The notes: a model not told the origin generated them from the letters alone. Shown: positions 1 to 7,119, counted from the first letter of the stretch. The stretch: 11,279 nucleotides of DNA from an uncultured Paracoccaceae bacterium (GCA_937927885.1 CALEZJ010000061.1:1-11279); one strand, 5' to 3'. Numbers and translations are program-made.

Positions 1-78
1 AGGAGATGATCTGATGCGCCGCCCCTTCATTCTGCCCCAAATACGCCCTTTTGCGACGCCCACCCGGCGAGGTGGCCC
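1..78 (+). other. Leader of bchZ, probably with the 3' end of the preceding gene
   Basis: In known Rhodobacter clusters bchY, the partner subunit gene, lies just upstream of bchZ, so its 3' end is expected here. I cannot fix its frame. One reading ends at a TGA at 12-14. Another stays open and ends at a TGA at 83-85 inside the bchZ start (ATGCTGA), which would give a translationally coupled 7-nt overlap. A purine-rich GAGGTGG at about 69-75 serves as the bchZ ribosome site. Assignment to bchY rests on gene order, not on recognised residues. Confidence 0.35.
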
Positions 79-1539
79 ATGCTGATCCAGGACCATGACC
101 GCGCGGGCGGCTACTGGGGCGCCGTCTATGCCTTCTGCGCCGTCAAGGGCTTGCAGGTGGTGATCGACGGTCCGGTGGGTTGCGAAAACCTGCCGGTGAC
201 ATCGGTTCTGCACTACACGGACGCGCTGCCGCCGCATGAATTGCCCATCGTGGTGACGGGCCTTGGCGAAGAGGAACTGGGCCGCGACGGCACCGAAGGC
301 GCGATGCGCCGGGCGTGGAAGACGCTCGACCCGGCGCTGCCTGCCGTTGTCGTCACCGGGTCCATCGCCGAGATGATCGGCGGCGGCGTCACACCGATGG
401 GCACCAACATCCAGCGCTTTCTGCCGCGCACCATCGACGAGGACCAGTGGCAGGCCGCCGACCGTGCCATGACCTGGATCTTCACCGAATTTGGCATGAC
501 CAAAGGCCGCATGCCCCCCGAGGCCAAACGTCCCGAGGGGGGGCGCCCGCGTGTCAACATCCTGGGGCCGATGTATGGCGCCTTCAACATGCCGTCGGAC
601 CTGCACGAAATCCGCCGCCTGATCGAAGGCATCGGCGCCGATGTGAACATGGTCATGCCGCTGGGCGCCCATCTGGCCGAGATGCGCAATCTGGTGAACG
701 CCGACGCCAATGTGGTGATGTACCGCGAATTCGGCCGCGGCCTGGCCGAGGTTCTGGGCAAGCCCTATGTGCAGGCGCCCATCGGGGTGGACAGCACGAC
801 GAAATTCCTGCGCACCCTGGGCGGGATGCTGGGGCTTGATGCCGAACCCTTCATCCAACGCGAAAAGCATTCGACGCTGAAGCCGGTCTGGGACCTGTGG
901 CGCTCGGTCACGCAGGATTTCTTTGCCACCGCCTCGTTTGCGGTGGTCGCCTCGGAAACCTATGCCCGCGGCCTGCGCGCCTATCTCGACGACGAACTGG
1001 GCCTGCCCTGCGCGCTGGCGGTATCGCGGATCGCCGGGGCCAAGACCAACAACCCGCAGGTGCGTGCCAGCCTTCAAGCCAAACGCCCGCTGGTGGTCTT
1101 TGGGTCGATCAACGAGAAGATGTATCTGGCCGAACTGAAGGCCGGGCACGGACCCGCGCCCGCGTTCATCCCCGCCTCGTTTCCCGGTGCCGCGATCCGG
1201 CGCGCGACGGGCACGCCCTTCATGGGCTACGCGGGCGCCGCCTATGTGCTGCAAGAGGTCTGCAACGGCCTTTTCGACGCGCTCTTTCACATCCTGCCCC
1301 TGGGCACCGAGATGGACAGCGCCGCCGCCACCCCGACCACGCTCCGGCGCGATTTCCCCTGGGATGCGGATGCGCGTGCCGAGTTGGACCGCATCGTCGC
1401 CGAGCACCCCGTTCTGACGCGGATTTCCGCCGCGCGAACCCTGCGCGACGCGGCCGAGAAGGCTGCGCTGGAACAGGGCGCCGAGCGGGTGGTCATGGAA
1501 ACCCTGCTGGCGCTGCGCGGTGCAGCCCCGGCGACATGA
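79..1539 (+). CDS. bchZ: Chlorophyllide a reductase subunit Z (BchZ)
   Basis: BchZ is the beta-type subunit of the catalytic BchY-BchZ component of chlorophyllide a oxidoreductase. With the BchX iron protein this enzyme reduces ring B of chlorophyllide a on the way to bacteriochlorophyll a. The protein has 486 residues, the usual length. The N-terminal stretch, with Cys35 in [10 protein letters not shown], is the conserved nitrogenase-like region where the 4Fe-4S cluster ligand of BchZ is expected. [12 protein letters not shown] and [15 protein letters not shown] are further family blocks. The C-terminal ~55 residues, from about Trp428 ([13 protein letters not shown]...), form the PCP_red domain seen in BchB/BchZ. 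The ATG at 79 follows GAGGTGG and gives the standard [11 protein letters not shown] start. The stop overlaps the pufQ ribosome site. In known Rhodobacter the puf promoter lies inside or near the 3' part of bchZ; I could not locate it by eye. Confidence 0.96.
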   Translation: MLIQDHDRAGGYWGAVYAFCAVKGLQVVIDGPVGCENLPVTSVLHYTDALPPHELPIVVTGLGEEELGRDGTEGAMRRAWKTLDPALPAVVVTGSIAEMIGGGVTPMGTNIQRFLPRTIDEDQWQAADRAMTWIFTEFGMTKGRMPPEAKRPEGGRPRVNILGPMYGAFNMPSDLHEIRRLIEGIGADVNMVMPLGAHLAEMRNLVNADANVVMYREFGRGLAEVLGKPYVQAPIGVDSTTKFLRTLGGMLGLDAEPFIQREKHSTLKPVWDLWRSVTQDFFATASFAVVASETYARGLRAYLDDELGLPCALAVSRIAGAKTNNPQVRASLQAKRPLVVFGSINEKMYLAELKAGHGPAPAFIPASFPGAAIRRATGTPFMGYAGAAYVLQEVCNGLFDALFHILPLGTEMDSAAATPTTLRRDFPWDADARAELDRIVAEHPVLTRISAARTLRDAAEKAALEQGAERVVMETLLALRGAAPAT

Positions 1540-1552
1540 GGAGGACCGAACG

Positions 1553-1771
1553 ATGGCCGACATGCGAGTGAACGCCCCGCGCCTGCGCGGAGCCCGTCAG
1601 GACCGGATCGAGTACCGGCTCTATTTCGCGCTGATCTTCCTCTTTGCGCTGCCCACCTCGCTGGTGGCCTGCGTGGTGCATTACGCCCGCCACCGCACGC
1701 GCTGCCAGGGCCCGATCGCCCGCGCGCGCACCGAGGCGCGGCTGCTGGCGCCGATGATCTTTCGCGGCTGA
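1553..1771 (+). CDS. pufQ: PufQ, puf operon pigment-biosynthesis/assembly protein
   Basis: This encodes a 72-residue protein with one predicted membrane segment, about residues 23-45 ([20 protein letters not shown]), flanked by Arg-rich ends. It closes with the family's typical ...[12 protein letters not shown]-terminus. PufQ is known from Rhodobacter as a small protein encoded first in the puf operon and needed for normal bacteriochlorophyll formation; its exact biochemical role is not settled. The start is fixed by AGGAGG at 1539-1544, eight bases upstream of the ATG. This ribosome site shares its first base with the bchZ stop, so translation of the two genes is probably linked. An in-frame ATG at 1520 inside bchZ lacks such a site and is not preferred. 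Length and position between bchZ and pufB match the family. Confidence 0.93.
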   Translation: MADMRVNAPRLRGARQDRIEYRLYFALIFLFALPTSLVACVVHYARHRTRCQGPIARARTEARLLAPMIFRG

Positions 1772-1810
1772 AAAGCCGCAGACGCAATTCTACCGGTCGC
1801 GCCGAAAGGT

Positions 1811-1864
1811 TGCGGCCGGAAGGATCAGGGCGGTGCATGACGCGCCGTCTCTGTCCCGGCCGCA
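1811..1864 (+). promoter_or_regulatory. Long-range hairpin in the pufQ-pufB leader
   Basis: TGCGGCCGG at 1811-1819 is perfectly complementary to CCGGCCGCA at 1856-1864, giving a 9-bp stem around a 36-nt loop in the 130-bp pufQ-pufB gap. In Rhodobacter the pufBA part of the puf transcript is much longer-lived than the rest, and RNA structure at its 5' end contributes. This stem is in the right place for that role, but the role here is inferred. Confidence 0.55.
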
Positions 1865-1874
1865 GGGGGTGCGG

Positions 1875-1887
1875 CGTCAGTCTGACG
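1875..1887 (+). promoter_or_regulatory. Perfect palindrome just upstream of the pufB ribosome site
   Basis: CGTCAG-T-CTGACG is a perfect 13-bp palindrome that ends five bases before the pufB GGAGG at 1892-1896. As RNA it can form a 5-bp stem with a three-base loop, so it could be a short hairpin guarding the pufB initiation region. As DNA it could instead be a protein site. Nothing in the sequence decides between these. Confidence 0.45.
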
Positions 1888-1901
1888 ATCCGGAGGATAC
1901 T

Positions 1902-2051
1902 ATGGCTGACAAGACTGGCCTGTCGTTTACAGGCCTTACCGACGAGCAGGCGCAGGAACTGCATTCGGTCTACATGAGCGGGCTTTGGCTGTTCACGGCC
2001 ATCGCGGTTGCCGCGCATATCGCGACCTATATCTGGCGTCCTTGGTTCTGA
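1902..2051 (+). CDS. pufB: Light-harvesting LH1 antenna beta subunit
   Basis: This is a 49-residue inner-membrane polypeptide that pairs with PufA to build the LH1 ring around the reaction centre. The polar N-terminus ([20 protein letters not shown]) faces the cytoplasm and is followed by one membrane helix, about residues 26-45. His39 in AVAAHIA is the expected axial ligand of the B875 bacteriochlorophyll; His21 is the second conserved histidine. The IWRPWF C-terminus is typical of LH1 beta chains. The ATG at 1902 follows GGAGG (1892-1896) at five bases. An in-frame GTG at 1833 would add 23 residues unknown in the family and is rejected. The gene is followed after 13 bases by pufA. Confidence 0.97.
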   Translation: MADKTGLSFTGLTDEQAQELHSVYMSGLWLFTAIAVAAHIATYIWRPWF

Positions 2052-2064
2052 AGGGGATCGAAAC

Positions 2065-2226
2065 ATGAGCAAGTTCTACAAGATCTGGCTGATCTTCGAT
2101 CCGCGCCGCGTCTTCGTGGCTCAGGGCGTGTTCCTGTTCCTGCTGGCGGCGATGATCCACCTGGTGGTTCTCTCCAACGGCATCAACTGGTTCGCAACGG
2201 CCGCCGCGCGCGCCGCCGGCAACTGA
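2065..2226 (+). CDS. pufA: Light-harvesting LH1 antenna alpha subunit
   Basis: This is a 53-residue LH1 alpha polypeptide. It shows the conserved start [20 protein letters not shown], then one membrane helix (about residues 16-37) with His32 in [10 protein letters not shown] as the expected bacteriochlorophyll ligand, and a NWF motif at 41-43 near the periplasmic face. An AAGGGGA ribosome-site-like stretch lies about ten bases before the ATG. Only 13 bases separate it from pufB, as expected for equimolar LH1 chains. The gene is followed by two hairpins before pufL, the known boundary of the stable pufBA message. The protein is a few residues shorter at its C-terminus than the R. sphaeroides form, where the tail is processed. 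Confidence 0.97.
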   Translation: MSKFYKIWLIFDPRRVFVAQGVFLFLLAAMIHLVVLSNGINWFATAAARAAGN

Positions 2227-2248
2227 GCCCGTCGCCTGATGCAAGATC

Positions 2249-2283
2249 GCTGCGGGCGGTGCGCAAGACGCATCGGCCGCAGC
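2249..2283 (+). promoter_or_regulatory. pufA-pufL intercistronic hairpin 1 (mRNA stabiliser)
   Basis: The strand folds into a near-perfect stem. Positions 2249-2255 pair with 2277-2283 (7 bp), one G-G mismatch follows, then 2257-2263 pair with 2269-2275 (7 bp, one G-U) around the loop CAAGA. No T-run follows, so it is not a simple terminator. In R. capsulatus and R. sphaeroides, hairpins at exactly this place block 3' exonucleases after cleavage of the puf transcript and raise the LH1:RC ratio. Confidence 0.82.
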
Positions 2284-2301
2284 CATTCACCAGTCACCAG
2301 A

Positions 2302-2316
2302 CGGCCCCGCGGGCCG
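2302..2316 (+). promoter_or_regulatory. pufA-pufL intercistronic hairpin 2
   Basis: CGGCCC at 2302-2307 pairs with GGGCCG at 2311-2316 around a CGC loop, a compact GC-only 6-bp stem 12 bases before the pufL GGAGGG site (2329-2334). It probably acts with the larger hairpin upstream in protecting the pufBA message. It could also modulate pufL initiation because of its closeness to the ribosome site. Confidence 0.6.
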
Positions 2317-2338
2317 CCGAACCTTCGCGGAGGGAAGC

Positions 2339-3187
2339 ATGGCATTGCTGAGCTTCGAGCGCAAATACCGCGTGCCAGGGGGCACGCTGGTCGGCGGGAA
2401 CTTGTTCGACTTCTGGGTCGGGCCGTTCTACGTCGGTTTCTTCGGGGTCACGACGATCTTTTTCGCCGGCCTCGGGACGCTCCTGATCGCCTGGGGGGCC
2501 GTGCTGCAAGGCACCTTCAACCCCTGGCTGATTTCTATCAACCCCCCGCCCCTGGCGTACGGGCTTTCGCCCGCTCCGCTGAACGAGGGCGGACTATGGC
2601 AGATCATCACCATCTGCGCGCTGGGCGCCTTCATCAGCTGGGCCCTGCGCGAGGTCGAGATCGCGCGCAAGCTGGGCATGGGGCTGCATGTGCCCTTCGC
2701 CTTCGGCTTTGCGATCCTGGCCTACATGACGCTGGTCGTGTTCCGTCCGCTGCTGATGGGGGCCTGGGGCTATGCCTTTCCCTACGGCATCTGGACGCAT
2801 CTCGATTGGGTGTCGAACACCGGCTACACCTATGGGAACTTCCACTACAACCCCGCGCACATGATCGCGGTGTCGTTCTTCTTCACCACCTGCCTTGCGC
2901 TGGCCCTGCACGGGGCGCTGATCCTGTCGGCGGCCAACCCCAAGAAGGGCGAGGAGATGAAGACCCCCGACCACGAGGACACCTTCTTTCGCGATCTGAT
3001 CGGCTATTCGGTCGGCACGCTGGGGATCCATCGTCTGGGACTTCTGCTGGCCCTGAACGCGGGCTTCTGGTCGGCGGTCTGCATCATCATCTCGGGGACC
3101 ATCTGGTTCGACCAGTGGGTCGCGTGGTGGGACTGGTGGCTGATGCTGCCGTGGTGGGCCGACATCGCAGGAGGCGTCAATGGCTGA
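2339..3187 (+). CDS. pufL: Photosynthetic reaction centre L subunit
   Basis: At 282 residues this is exactly the Rhodobacter length. PufL has five membrane helices and, with PufM, binds the special pair, accessory chlorophylls, pheophytins and quinones. Counting the initiator Met, the key ligands are present: His154 (accessory BChl), His174 (special pair), His191 and His231 (non-heme iron), and Glu213, Asp214 and Ser224 (QB pocket and proton path). Glu105 and His169 are also kept. The [20 protein letters not shown] and TLGIHRLG blocks are diagnostic. The ATG follows GGAGGG (2329-2334) at four bases. The stop lies eight bases inside pufM, so L and M translation is coupled. Nothing suggests loss of function. 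Confidence 0.98.
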   Translation: MALLSFERKYRVPGGTLVGGNLFDFWVGPFYVGFFGVTTIFFAGLGTLLIAWGAVLQGTFNPWLISINPPPLAYGLSPAPLNEGGLWQIITICALGAFISWALREVEIARKLGMGLHVPFAFGFAILAYMTLVVFRPLLMGAWGYAFPYGIWTHLDWVSNTGYTYGNFHYNPAHMIAVSFFFTTCLALALHGALILSAANPKKGEEMKTPDHEDTFFRDLIGYSVGTLGIHRLGLLLALNAGFWSAVCIIISGTIWFDQWVAWWDWWLMLPWWADIAGGVNG

Positions 3188-4103
3188 GTATCAGAACATC
3201 TTCACCCAGGTTCAGGTGCGCGGAGCGCCTGACATGGGGATGGTCGGCGCCGTCGAGGTCGAGAACCGCACCACGGGCGCCAGCTTTTCCAACCTCTTGG
3301 GCTGGATGGGCAACGCGCAACTGGGCCCGATCTATCTGGGCACGATGGGCGTCATCAGTCTGGCCACCGGGGCGATCTGGTTCCTGATGGTCGGCGGCTG
3401 GTTCTGGCATCAGGCGGGCTACAACCCGGCGGTGTTCCTGCGCGACCTGTTCTGGTTCTCGCTGGAACCGCCGTCACCCGAATGGGGCCTGCGCATCCCG
3501 CCGATGGCCGAGGGCGGATACTTCCTCATCGCCTCGTTCTTCCTGCTGATCGCGGTGCTGACCTGGTGGGTGCGCACCTGGCTGCGCGCCGAGGCACTGG
3601 GCATGGGCAAGCACGTCGCCTGGGCCTTTGCCAGCGCGATCTGGCTCTTTCTGGTGCTGGGCCTCATTCGCCCGCTCCTGATGGGCTCGTGGTCCGAAGC
3701 GGTGCCCTACGGCATCTTCTCGCACCTCGACTGGACCAACCTGTTCAGCCTGCGCTACGGCAACCTCTTCTATAACCCGTTCCACGCGCTCAGCATCGCC
3801 TTCCTCTATGGCTCGGCCCTGCTGTTTGCGATGCACGGGGCGACGATCCTCGCCGTCAGCCGCTTTGGCGGCGACCGCGAACTGGAACAGATCGTCGACC
3901 GTGGCACGGCCTCGGAACGCGCCGCCCTGTTCTGGCGCTGGACGATGGGCTTCAACGCCACGATGGAGGGGATCCACCGCTGGGCCTGGTGGTTCGCCAT
4001 CCTGACCACACTGACCGGCGGCATGGGCATCCTGCTGACGGGTACCGTCGTCGACAACTGGTATGTCTGGGCACAGGAGGTGGGTTATGCCCCGAGCTAC
4101 TGA
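3180..4103 (+). CDS. pufM: Photosynthetic reaction centre M subunit
   Basis: This is a 307-residue partner of PufL, one residue shorter than the R. sphaeroides chain by a small deletion in the loop around residues 105-110. Counting Met, His182 (accessory BChl), His202 (special pair), His219, Glu234 and His266 (iron ligands) and Trp252 (QA site) are all present. The blocks [20 protein letters not shown] and [20 protein letters not shown] are diagnostic. AGGAGG at 3169-3174 sits five bases before the ATG, inside the end of pufL; the two frames overlap by eight bases. The C-terminus extends without a cytochrome gene after it: pufX overlaps the last 17 bases, so this reaction centre is of the PufX type and not the PufC type. 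Confidence 0.98.
   Translation: MAEYQNIFTQVQVRGAPDMGMVGAVEVENRTTGASFSNLLGWMGNAQLGPIYLGTMGVISLATGAIWFLMVGGWFWHQAGYNPAVFLRDLFWFSLEPPSPEWGLRIPPMAEGGYFLIASFFLLIAVLTWWVRTWLRAEALGMGKHVAWAFASAIWLFLVLGLIRPLLMGSWSEAVPYGIFSHLDWTNLFSLRYGNLFYNPFHALSIAFLYGSALLFAMHGATILAVSRFGGDRELEQIVDRGTASERAALFWRWTMGFNATMEGIHRWAWWFAILTTLTGGMGILLTGTVVDNWYVWAQEVGYAPSY
4075..4080 (+). promoter_or_regulatory. pufX ribosome binding site inside the pufM end
   Basis: AGGAGG lies six bases before the ATG at 4087. It decides the pufX start against the in-frame ATG at 4063, which has no comparable site and would lengthen the overlap with pufM to 41 bases. Confidence 0.8.
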
Positions 4104-4347
4104 CACTGCGGGGGCGCCTGGCGACTCCTACCTGGTTCAGGATCAGCGCACCGCGATCAAGAGCTTCGTGCTGGCCGAAATGATGCGTGGTGCGGGCTAT
4201 GCCGCCCTGTTCGTTGTCTCGGTCGGGGTGTTCCTGTGGGGGATCTATCTGCTGGGGCTCCTTTTGCCCGAGGACAGCAAGCTGGCCCCCCCGCCGATGC
4301 CCTACAGCGCCGTTCAGCCGCTGGCGCCGACCACCGCCAGCACCTGA
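4087..4347 (+). CDS. pufX: PufX, RC-LH1 core complex assembly/quinone channel protein
   Basis: This encodes an 86-residue single-span protein. PufX keeps the LH1 ring open next to the reaction-centre QB site so that quinol can leave, and in some species it drives dimer formation. The recognisable core is [10 protein letters not shown] at residues 31-40, followed by a hydrophobic helix to about residue 60 and a LLPE...APPP turn. This aligns without gaps with the MMKGAGWAGG...MLP region of R. sphaeroides PufX as I remember it. The N-terminal ~30 and C-terminal ~20 residues do not resemble the versions I know, which fits this fast-evolving family. It lacks Arg at the two positions that match R. 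sphaeroides Arg49/Arg53 (Tyr54 and Leu58 here). It overlaps pufM by 17 bases and is followed by the operon's terminator hairpins. Confidence 0.9.
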   Translation: MPRATDTAGAPGDSYLVQDQRTAIKSFVLAEMMRGAGYAALFVVSVGVFLWGIYLLGLLLPEDSKLAPPPMPYSAVQPLAPTTAST

Positions 4348-4356
4348 CACCGCATC

Positions 4357-4378
4357 GGGCGGGCATTCGTGCCCGCCC
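4357..4378 (+). terminator. First hairpin after pufX (no T-run)
   Basis: GGCGGGCA at 4358-4365 and its complement, extended by one outer pair, form a perfect 9-bp stem (4357-4365 with 4370-4378) capped by a TTCG tetraloop. No run of T follows, so it more likely protects the 3' end of the puf mRNA than ends transcription by itself. Its position nine bases after the pufX stop supports a 3' protection role. Confidence 0.65.
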
Positions 4379-4459
4379 TCCAAGGGTCCGGAGCCGTGCC
4401 AACCGGATACATCGGGTCCATCTTGGCCCAGTTCCCTTACCTGTCGGCAACAGGAACCT

Positions 4460-4494
4460 GGTGCCGTGCGGGTCAGCCCCACGGCACCTTTTTT
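4460..4494 (+). terminator. Rho-independent terminator of the puf operon
   Basis: GGTGCCGTG at 4460-4468 pairs perfectly with CACGGCACC at 4480-4488. After a bulged C the stem can continue with GGG-CCC around TCAG. Six T residues follow directly at 4489-4494. This is a textbook intrinsic terminator. It ends only five bases before the dxs ribosome site, so dxs is either read by leakage through it or has a promoter between pufX and dxs that I could not identify. Confidence 0.88.
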
Positions 4495-4498
4495 CATC

Positions 4499-4504
4499 GG
4501 AGGG
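4499..4504 (+). promoter_or_regulatory. dxs ribosome binding site
   Basis: GGAGGG lies four bases before the ATG at 4509. The reading frame is open back into pufX, but no upstream start has such a site or encodes DXS-like sequence, so this site fixes the dxs start. Confidence 0.75.
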
Positions 4505-4508
4505 ACCG

Positions 4509-6416
4509 ATGCCGCACACCCCGCTTCTGGACCGCATCGCCGGCCCCGCCGATCTGAAATCGCTCACCGATGCGCAACTTGCCGCCCTCGCGCACGAACT
4601 GCGCGCCGAGGTGATCGACAGCGTCAGCCGCACCGGGGGGCATCTGGGATCGTCGCTCGGCGTGGTCGAACTGACCGTGGCGCTGCATGCCGTCTTCAAC
4701 ACCCCGCGCGATGCGCTGATCTGGGACGTGGGGCACCAGTGCTATCCGCACAAGGTGCTGACCGGGCGGCGCGATCGCATGGGGACGCTCAGGCAGAAGG
4801 ACGGGTTGAGCGGTTTCACCAAGCGCGCGGAAAGCCCCTATGATCCCTTTGGCGCCGCCCATTCCTCGACCTCGATCAGCGCGGCGCTTGGTTTTGCCGT
4901 CGGTCGCGACATGGGGATGCCCACCGGCGATGCGATTGCCGTGATCGGCGACGGCGCGATCACCGCCGGCATGGCCTGGGAGGCGATGAACAACGCCGGC
5001 GCCGAAGGGCGGCGACTGTTCGTGATCCTCAACGACAACGACATGTCCATCGCCCCGCCGGTCGGCGCGATGGCGCGCTATCTGACACGGTTGCAGACCA
5101 CCGCCCCGGGTGCCGCCCTGCGCGATCTGGCCGCCGGGTTCGAGGCCCTCTTGCCCGGCCCGCTGCGCGACCACGCCCGACGCACCCGGCAACTGGTCAC
5201 CGGCATGCCGGGCGGCGGAACCGTGTTCGAGGAACTGGGCTTTACCTATATCGGACCGATCGACGGCCATTCGATGCCTGACCTGCTGGCCACCCTGCGC
5301 GCGGCGCGGGCGACCGCCTCGGGCCCGGTGCTGATCCATGCCCTGACCATCAAGGGCAAGGGCTATGCCCCGGCCGAGGCCGCCGCCGACAAGTACCACG
5401 GCGTCGCGCAGTTCGATGTCGCATCGGGACAGCAGGCCAAGGCGAAATCCAACGCGCCCAGCTATACCGCCGTCTTCGGCCGGGCGCTGACCGAGGCTGC
5501 GGCGCGCGATCCCGCCATCGTCGCCATCACCGCCGCCATGCCCAACGGCACCGGGGTGGATGCGATGCACAAGCGCTTTCCCGCCCGAGTCTTTGATGTC
5601 GGAATCGCCGAACAGCACGCCGTCACCTTTGCCGCCGGCATGGCGGCAAGCGGGCTCAAACCCTTTTGCGCGATCTATTCCACCTTCCTGCAACGCGGCT
5701 ATGACCAGATCGTGCATGATGTGGCGCTGCAGAGTTTGCCGGTGCGCTTTGCCATCGACCGTGCCGGGCTGGTGGGGGCCGATGGGGCCACCCATGCCGG
5801 CAGTTTCGACCTCGGGTATCTCAGCGCGCTGCCCAACATGGTGGTGATGGCGGCGGCGGATGAGGCTGAACTGGTTCACATGGTCGCCACTGCTGCCGCC
5901 CATGACGCGGGACCCATCGCCTTTCGGTTTCCGCGCGGCGAGGGCAGGGGTGTCGACATGCCCGAACAGGGTGTGCCGCTGGAGATCGGCAAGGGCCGGG
6001 TGTTGCGCGAGGGCAGGCGGGTCGCGCTCTTGTCACTGGGAACTCGGCTGGGCGAAGCCGTGGCCGCTGCCGATGCGCTGGCGGCGCGCGGTCTTGCCCC
6101 CACGGTGGCCGACGCCCGCTTTGCCAAGCCGCTGGACCGCGACCTGATCCTGCGCCTTGCCGCCACGCATGAGGTGCTGCTCACCCTGGAAGAGGGGGCC
6201 ATCGGCGGCTTTGGCAGCCATGTCGCGCATCTTCTGGCCGAGGAAGGGGCGTTGGAGACCGGACTGAAGTTTCGCTCGATGGTCCTGCCCGACAGTTTCA
6301 TCGATCAGGCGGACCCGGCCGAGATGTATGCGCGCGCCGGTCTCTCGGCCGCGGATATCGAAACGCGGGTGCTCGCCCTCCTTGGAATACCCCGACTGGC
6401 CCGCAACACGGCGTGA
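4509..6416 (+). CDS. dxs: 1-deoxy-D-xylulose-5-phosphate synthase
   Basis: DXS condenses pyruvate and glyceraldehyde 3-phosphate, using thiamine diphosphate, in the first step of the MEP isoprenoid pathway. This supplies bacteriochlorophyll tails, carotenoids and quinones. The 635-residue protein is a normal full length. Visible elements in order are His45 in [19 protein letters not shown] (73-82), [11 protein letters not shown] (118-128), the ThDP/Mg motif [18 protein letters not shown] (147-164) with NDND (175-178), then GIAEQHAV with the catalytic Glu368, [15 protein letters not shown] (417-431), FRFPRG (472-477), and the C-terminal transketolase domain from about residue 500. The start is set by GGAGGG at 4499-4504. 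In R. capsulatus and R. sphaeroides a dxs copy likewise follows pufX, and those species carry a second copy elsewhere, so this is probably the photosynthesis-linked isozyme. Confidence 0.97.
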   Translation: MPHTPLLDRIAGPADLKSLTDAQLAALAHELRAEVIDSVSRTGGHLGSSLGVVELTVALHAVFNTPRDALIWDVGHQCYPHKVLTGRRDRMGTLRQKDGLSGFTKRAESPYDPFGAAHSSTSISAALGFAVGRDMGMPTGDAIAVIGDGAITAGMAWEAMNNAGAEGRRLFVILNDNDMSIAPPVGAMARYLTRLQTTAPGAALRDLAAGFEALLPGPLRDHARRTRQLVTGMPGGGTVFEELGFTYIGPIDGHSMPDLLATLRAARATASGPVLIHALTIKGKGYAPAEAAADKYHGVAQFDVASGQQAKAKSNAPSYTAVFGRALTEAAARDPAIVAITAAMPNGTGVDAMHKRFPARVFDVGIAEQHAVTFAAGMAASGLKPFCAIYSTFLQRGYDQIVHDVALQSLPVRFAIDRAGLVGADGATHAGSFDLGYLSALPNMVVMAAADEAELVHMVATAAAHDAGPIAFRFPRGEGRGVDMPEQGVPLEIGKGRVLREGRRVALLSLGTRLGEAVAAADALAARGLAPTVADARFAKPLDRDLILRLAATHEVLLTLEEGAIGGFGSHVAHLLAEEGALETGLKFRSMVLPDSFIDQADPAEMYARAGLSAADIETRVLALLGIPRLARNTA

Positions 6417-6419
6417 AGC

Positions 6420-6450
6420 CAGCGCAGTGGCCCCCGAACCCTCTGCGCTG
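6420..6450 (+). terminator. Hairpin after dxs
   Basis: CAGCGCAG at 6420-6427 is perfectly complementary to CTGCGCTG at 6443-6450, with a 15-nt loop, four bases after the dxs stop. No T-run follows, so it is a candidate terminator or 3' mRNA protector of modest certainty. Its placement between dxs and the tRNA gene fits the end of a transcription unit. Confidence 0.5.
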
Positions 6451-6495
6451 CAACACCTTGCGGCCCAATCCCCGCCCCGCTAAGACGCAATCACC

Positions 6496-6585
6496 GGATG
6501 GGTGGCCGAGTGGTTTAAGGCTCTGGTCTTGAAAACCAGCGTGGGGGAAACCCCACCGTGGGTTCGAATCCCACCCCATCCGCCA
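6496..6585 (+). tRNA. tRNA-Ser (anticodon UGA)
   Basis: A complete class II tRNA with encoded CCA. The acceptor strands are GGATGGG (6496-6502) and CCCATCC (6575-6581). The D arm is GCC...GGC, and the anticodon stem CTGGT/ACCAG encloses CTTGAAA, giving anticodon TGA, which reads UCA and related Ser codons. The long variable arm GTGGGG-GAAA-CCCCAC is the serine hallmark. The T arm is GTGGG-TTCGAAT-CCCAC (6558-6574), the discriminator is G6582 and CCA is 6583-6585. The conserved photosynthesis block ends here and accessory DNA starts directly after. tRNA 3' ends are common integration sites, but I found no second copy of the 3' end in the window. Confidence 0.97.
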
Positions 6586-6974
6586 ACATCACCATTGCGA
6601 ACCCGTTCAGACCGCCCATGGGGCGGCGGATTTCTCCTGTTTTCAAAGGGGTTTGCCTCCCCCATGCGAACCTCTGAGACTGCGCGCCAGGCCCGTTTCG
6701 GGCTCTGAACGGCTCTCCGTCTCTGTTCGGGCGAACCTCCCCGTTTTCGGTTCGGTCGGATTTTTCCTCGCCTTTCCAATGACCTGACTTTCAACCCCGC
6801 CAAAACTTCGGCCTCCGTGTCCATCCCCTTCGAGGGGACCGGAGCCGCAACACGCGAGAGGCGCAGCCGCTGGGTGCGCTGGTCGAATGGCGCGTAGCGG
6901 CGGCGGTGATTCAAGCGGGGCGAGGCCGGAAAGCGTTGATGACAAAAGGACTTCGCGCCCGTAGCCTTGGCGGA
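6586..6974 (+). other. 389-bp gap without a recognisable gene
   Basis: I find no convincing coding sequence on either strand; the open frames here read as low-complexity Arg/Pro/Ser/Gly peptides. It holds a compact hairpin, CCGCCC-ATG-GGGCGG at 6612-6626, followed by a T-rich stretch that may end the tRNA transcript. It also has a small GCCCG-TTT-CGGGC hairpin at 6691-6703, and polypyrimidine-rich DNA with a CCCGTTTTCGGTTCGGTCGG tract around 6738-6760. The composition differs from the photosynthesis genes, consistent with decayed or imported DNA. Confidence 0.6.
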
Positions 6975-7119
6975 ATGTCAAACGAGCCTTGGACGGATGA
7001 AGAGAACGACCTGATCGTCGCAGATTACTACTCGATGCTGGTCGATGATCTCGCGGGGAAACCCTTGCGGTGCAACCGAACCACACGGACGTACGCTATT
7101 GACGGTCGTCCAGGCGTGA
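6975..7119 (+). pseudogene. Broken N-terminus of a DUF3883/HNH-type restriction-like protein
   Basis: From ATG 6975 the frame encodes MSNEPWTDEENDLIVADYYS and continues as MLVDDLAGKP. I recognise this as the opening of a short N-terminal domain found on many DUF3883 and HNH-endonuclease proteins linked to restriction or defence; this is from memory, not a search. The expected continuation (roughly NKAEHxRTLLxLL) appears only after a one-base shift near 7065, where the next frame reads ATEPHGRTLLTVVQA and then meets TGA at 7117-7119. The rest of the domain and the catalytic part are not visible downstream. A weak GGCGGA precedes the ATG. It therefore looks like a 5' remnant of a gene inactivated by frameshift and deletion, upstream of and same-strand with the next gene. 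It could instead be one in-frame 91-codon product ending at 7247, but its second half is unlike any family I know. Confidence 0.5.

Noticed and set aside
79..1552. PpsR/CrtJ sites (TGT-N12-ACA) or a clear puf promoter in bchZ
   Set aside because: I found no convincing match; the known puf control elements are poorly conserved in sequence.
1833..1901. GTG start extending pufB by 23 residues
   Set aside because: LH1 beta chains start at the MADK-type N-terminus, and GGAGG at 1892-1896 serves ATG 1902.
4063..4086. Earlier ATG for pufX
   Set aside because: No ribosome site; AGGAGG at 4075-4080 serves the ATG at 4087.
4494..5903. Long minus-strand open frame (469 codons) antisense to dxs
   Set aside because: It lies opposite clear dxs coding sequence; its Gly/His/Arg-rich composition is the usual mirror of a GC-rich gene.
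6597..6739. Three GCGAACC copies spaced about 65-69 bases (6597, 6666, 6731)
   Set aside because: Only seven bases are shared and the flanks differ; GC-rich DNA easily gives this by chance. Not a CRISPR array, which would need long identical repeats.
6643..7086. Minus-strand open frame of 147 codons in the gap after the tRNA
   Set aside because: Arg/Ser/Pro/Gly-rich peptide without motifs; it runs through the recognisable plus-strand remnant.
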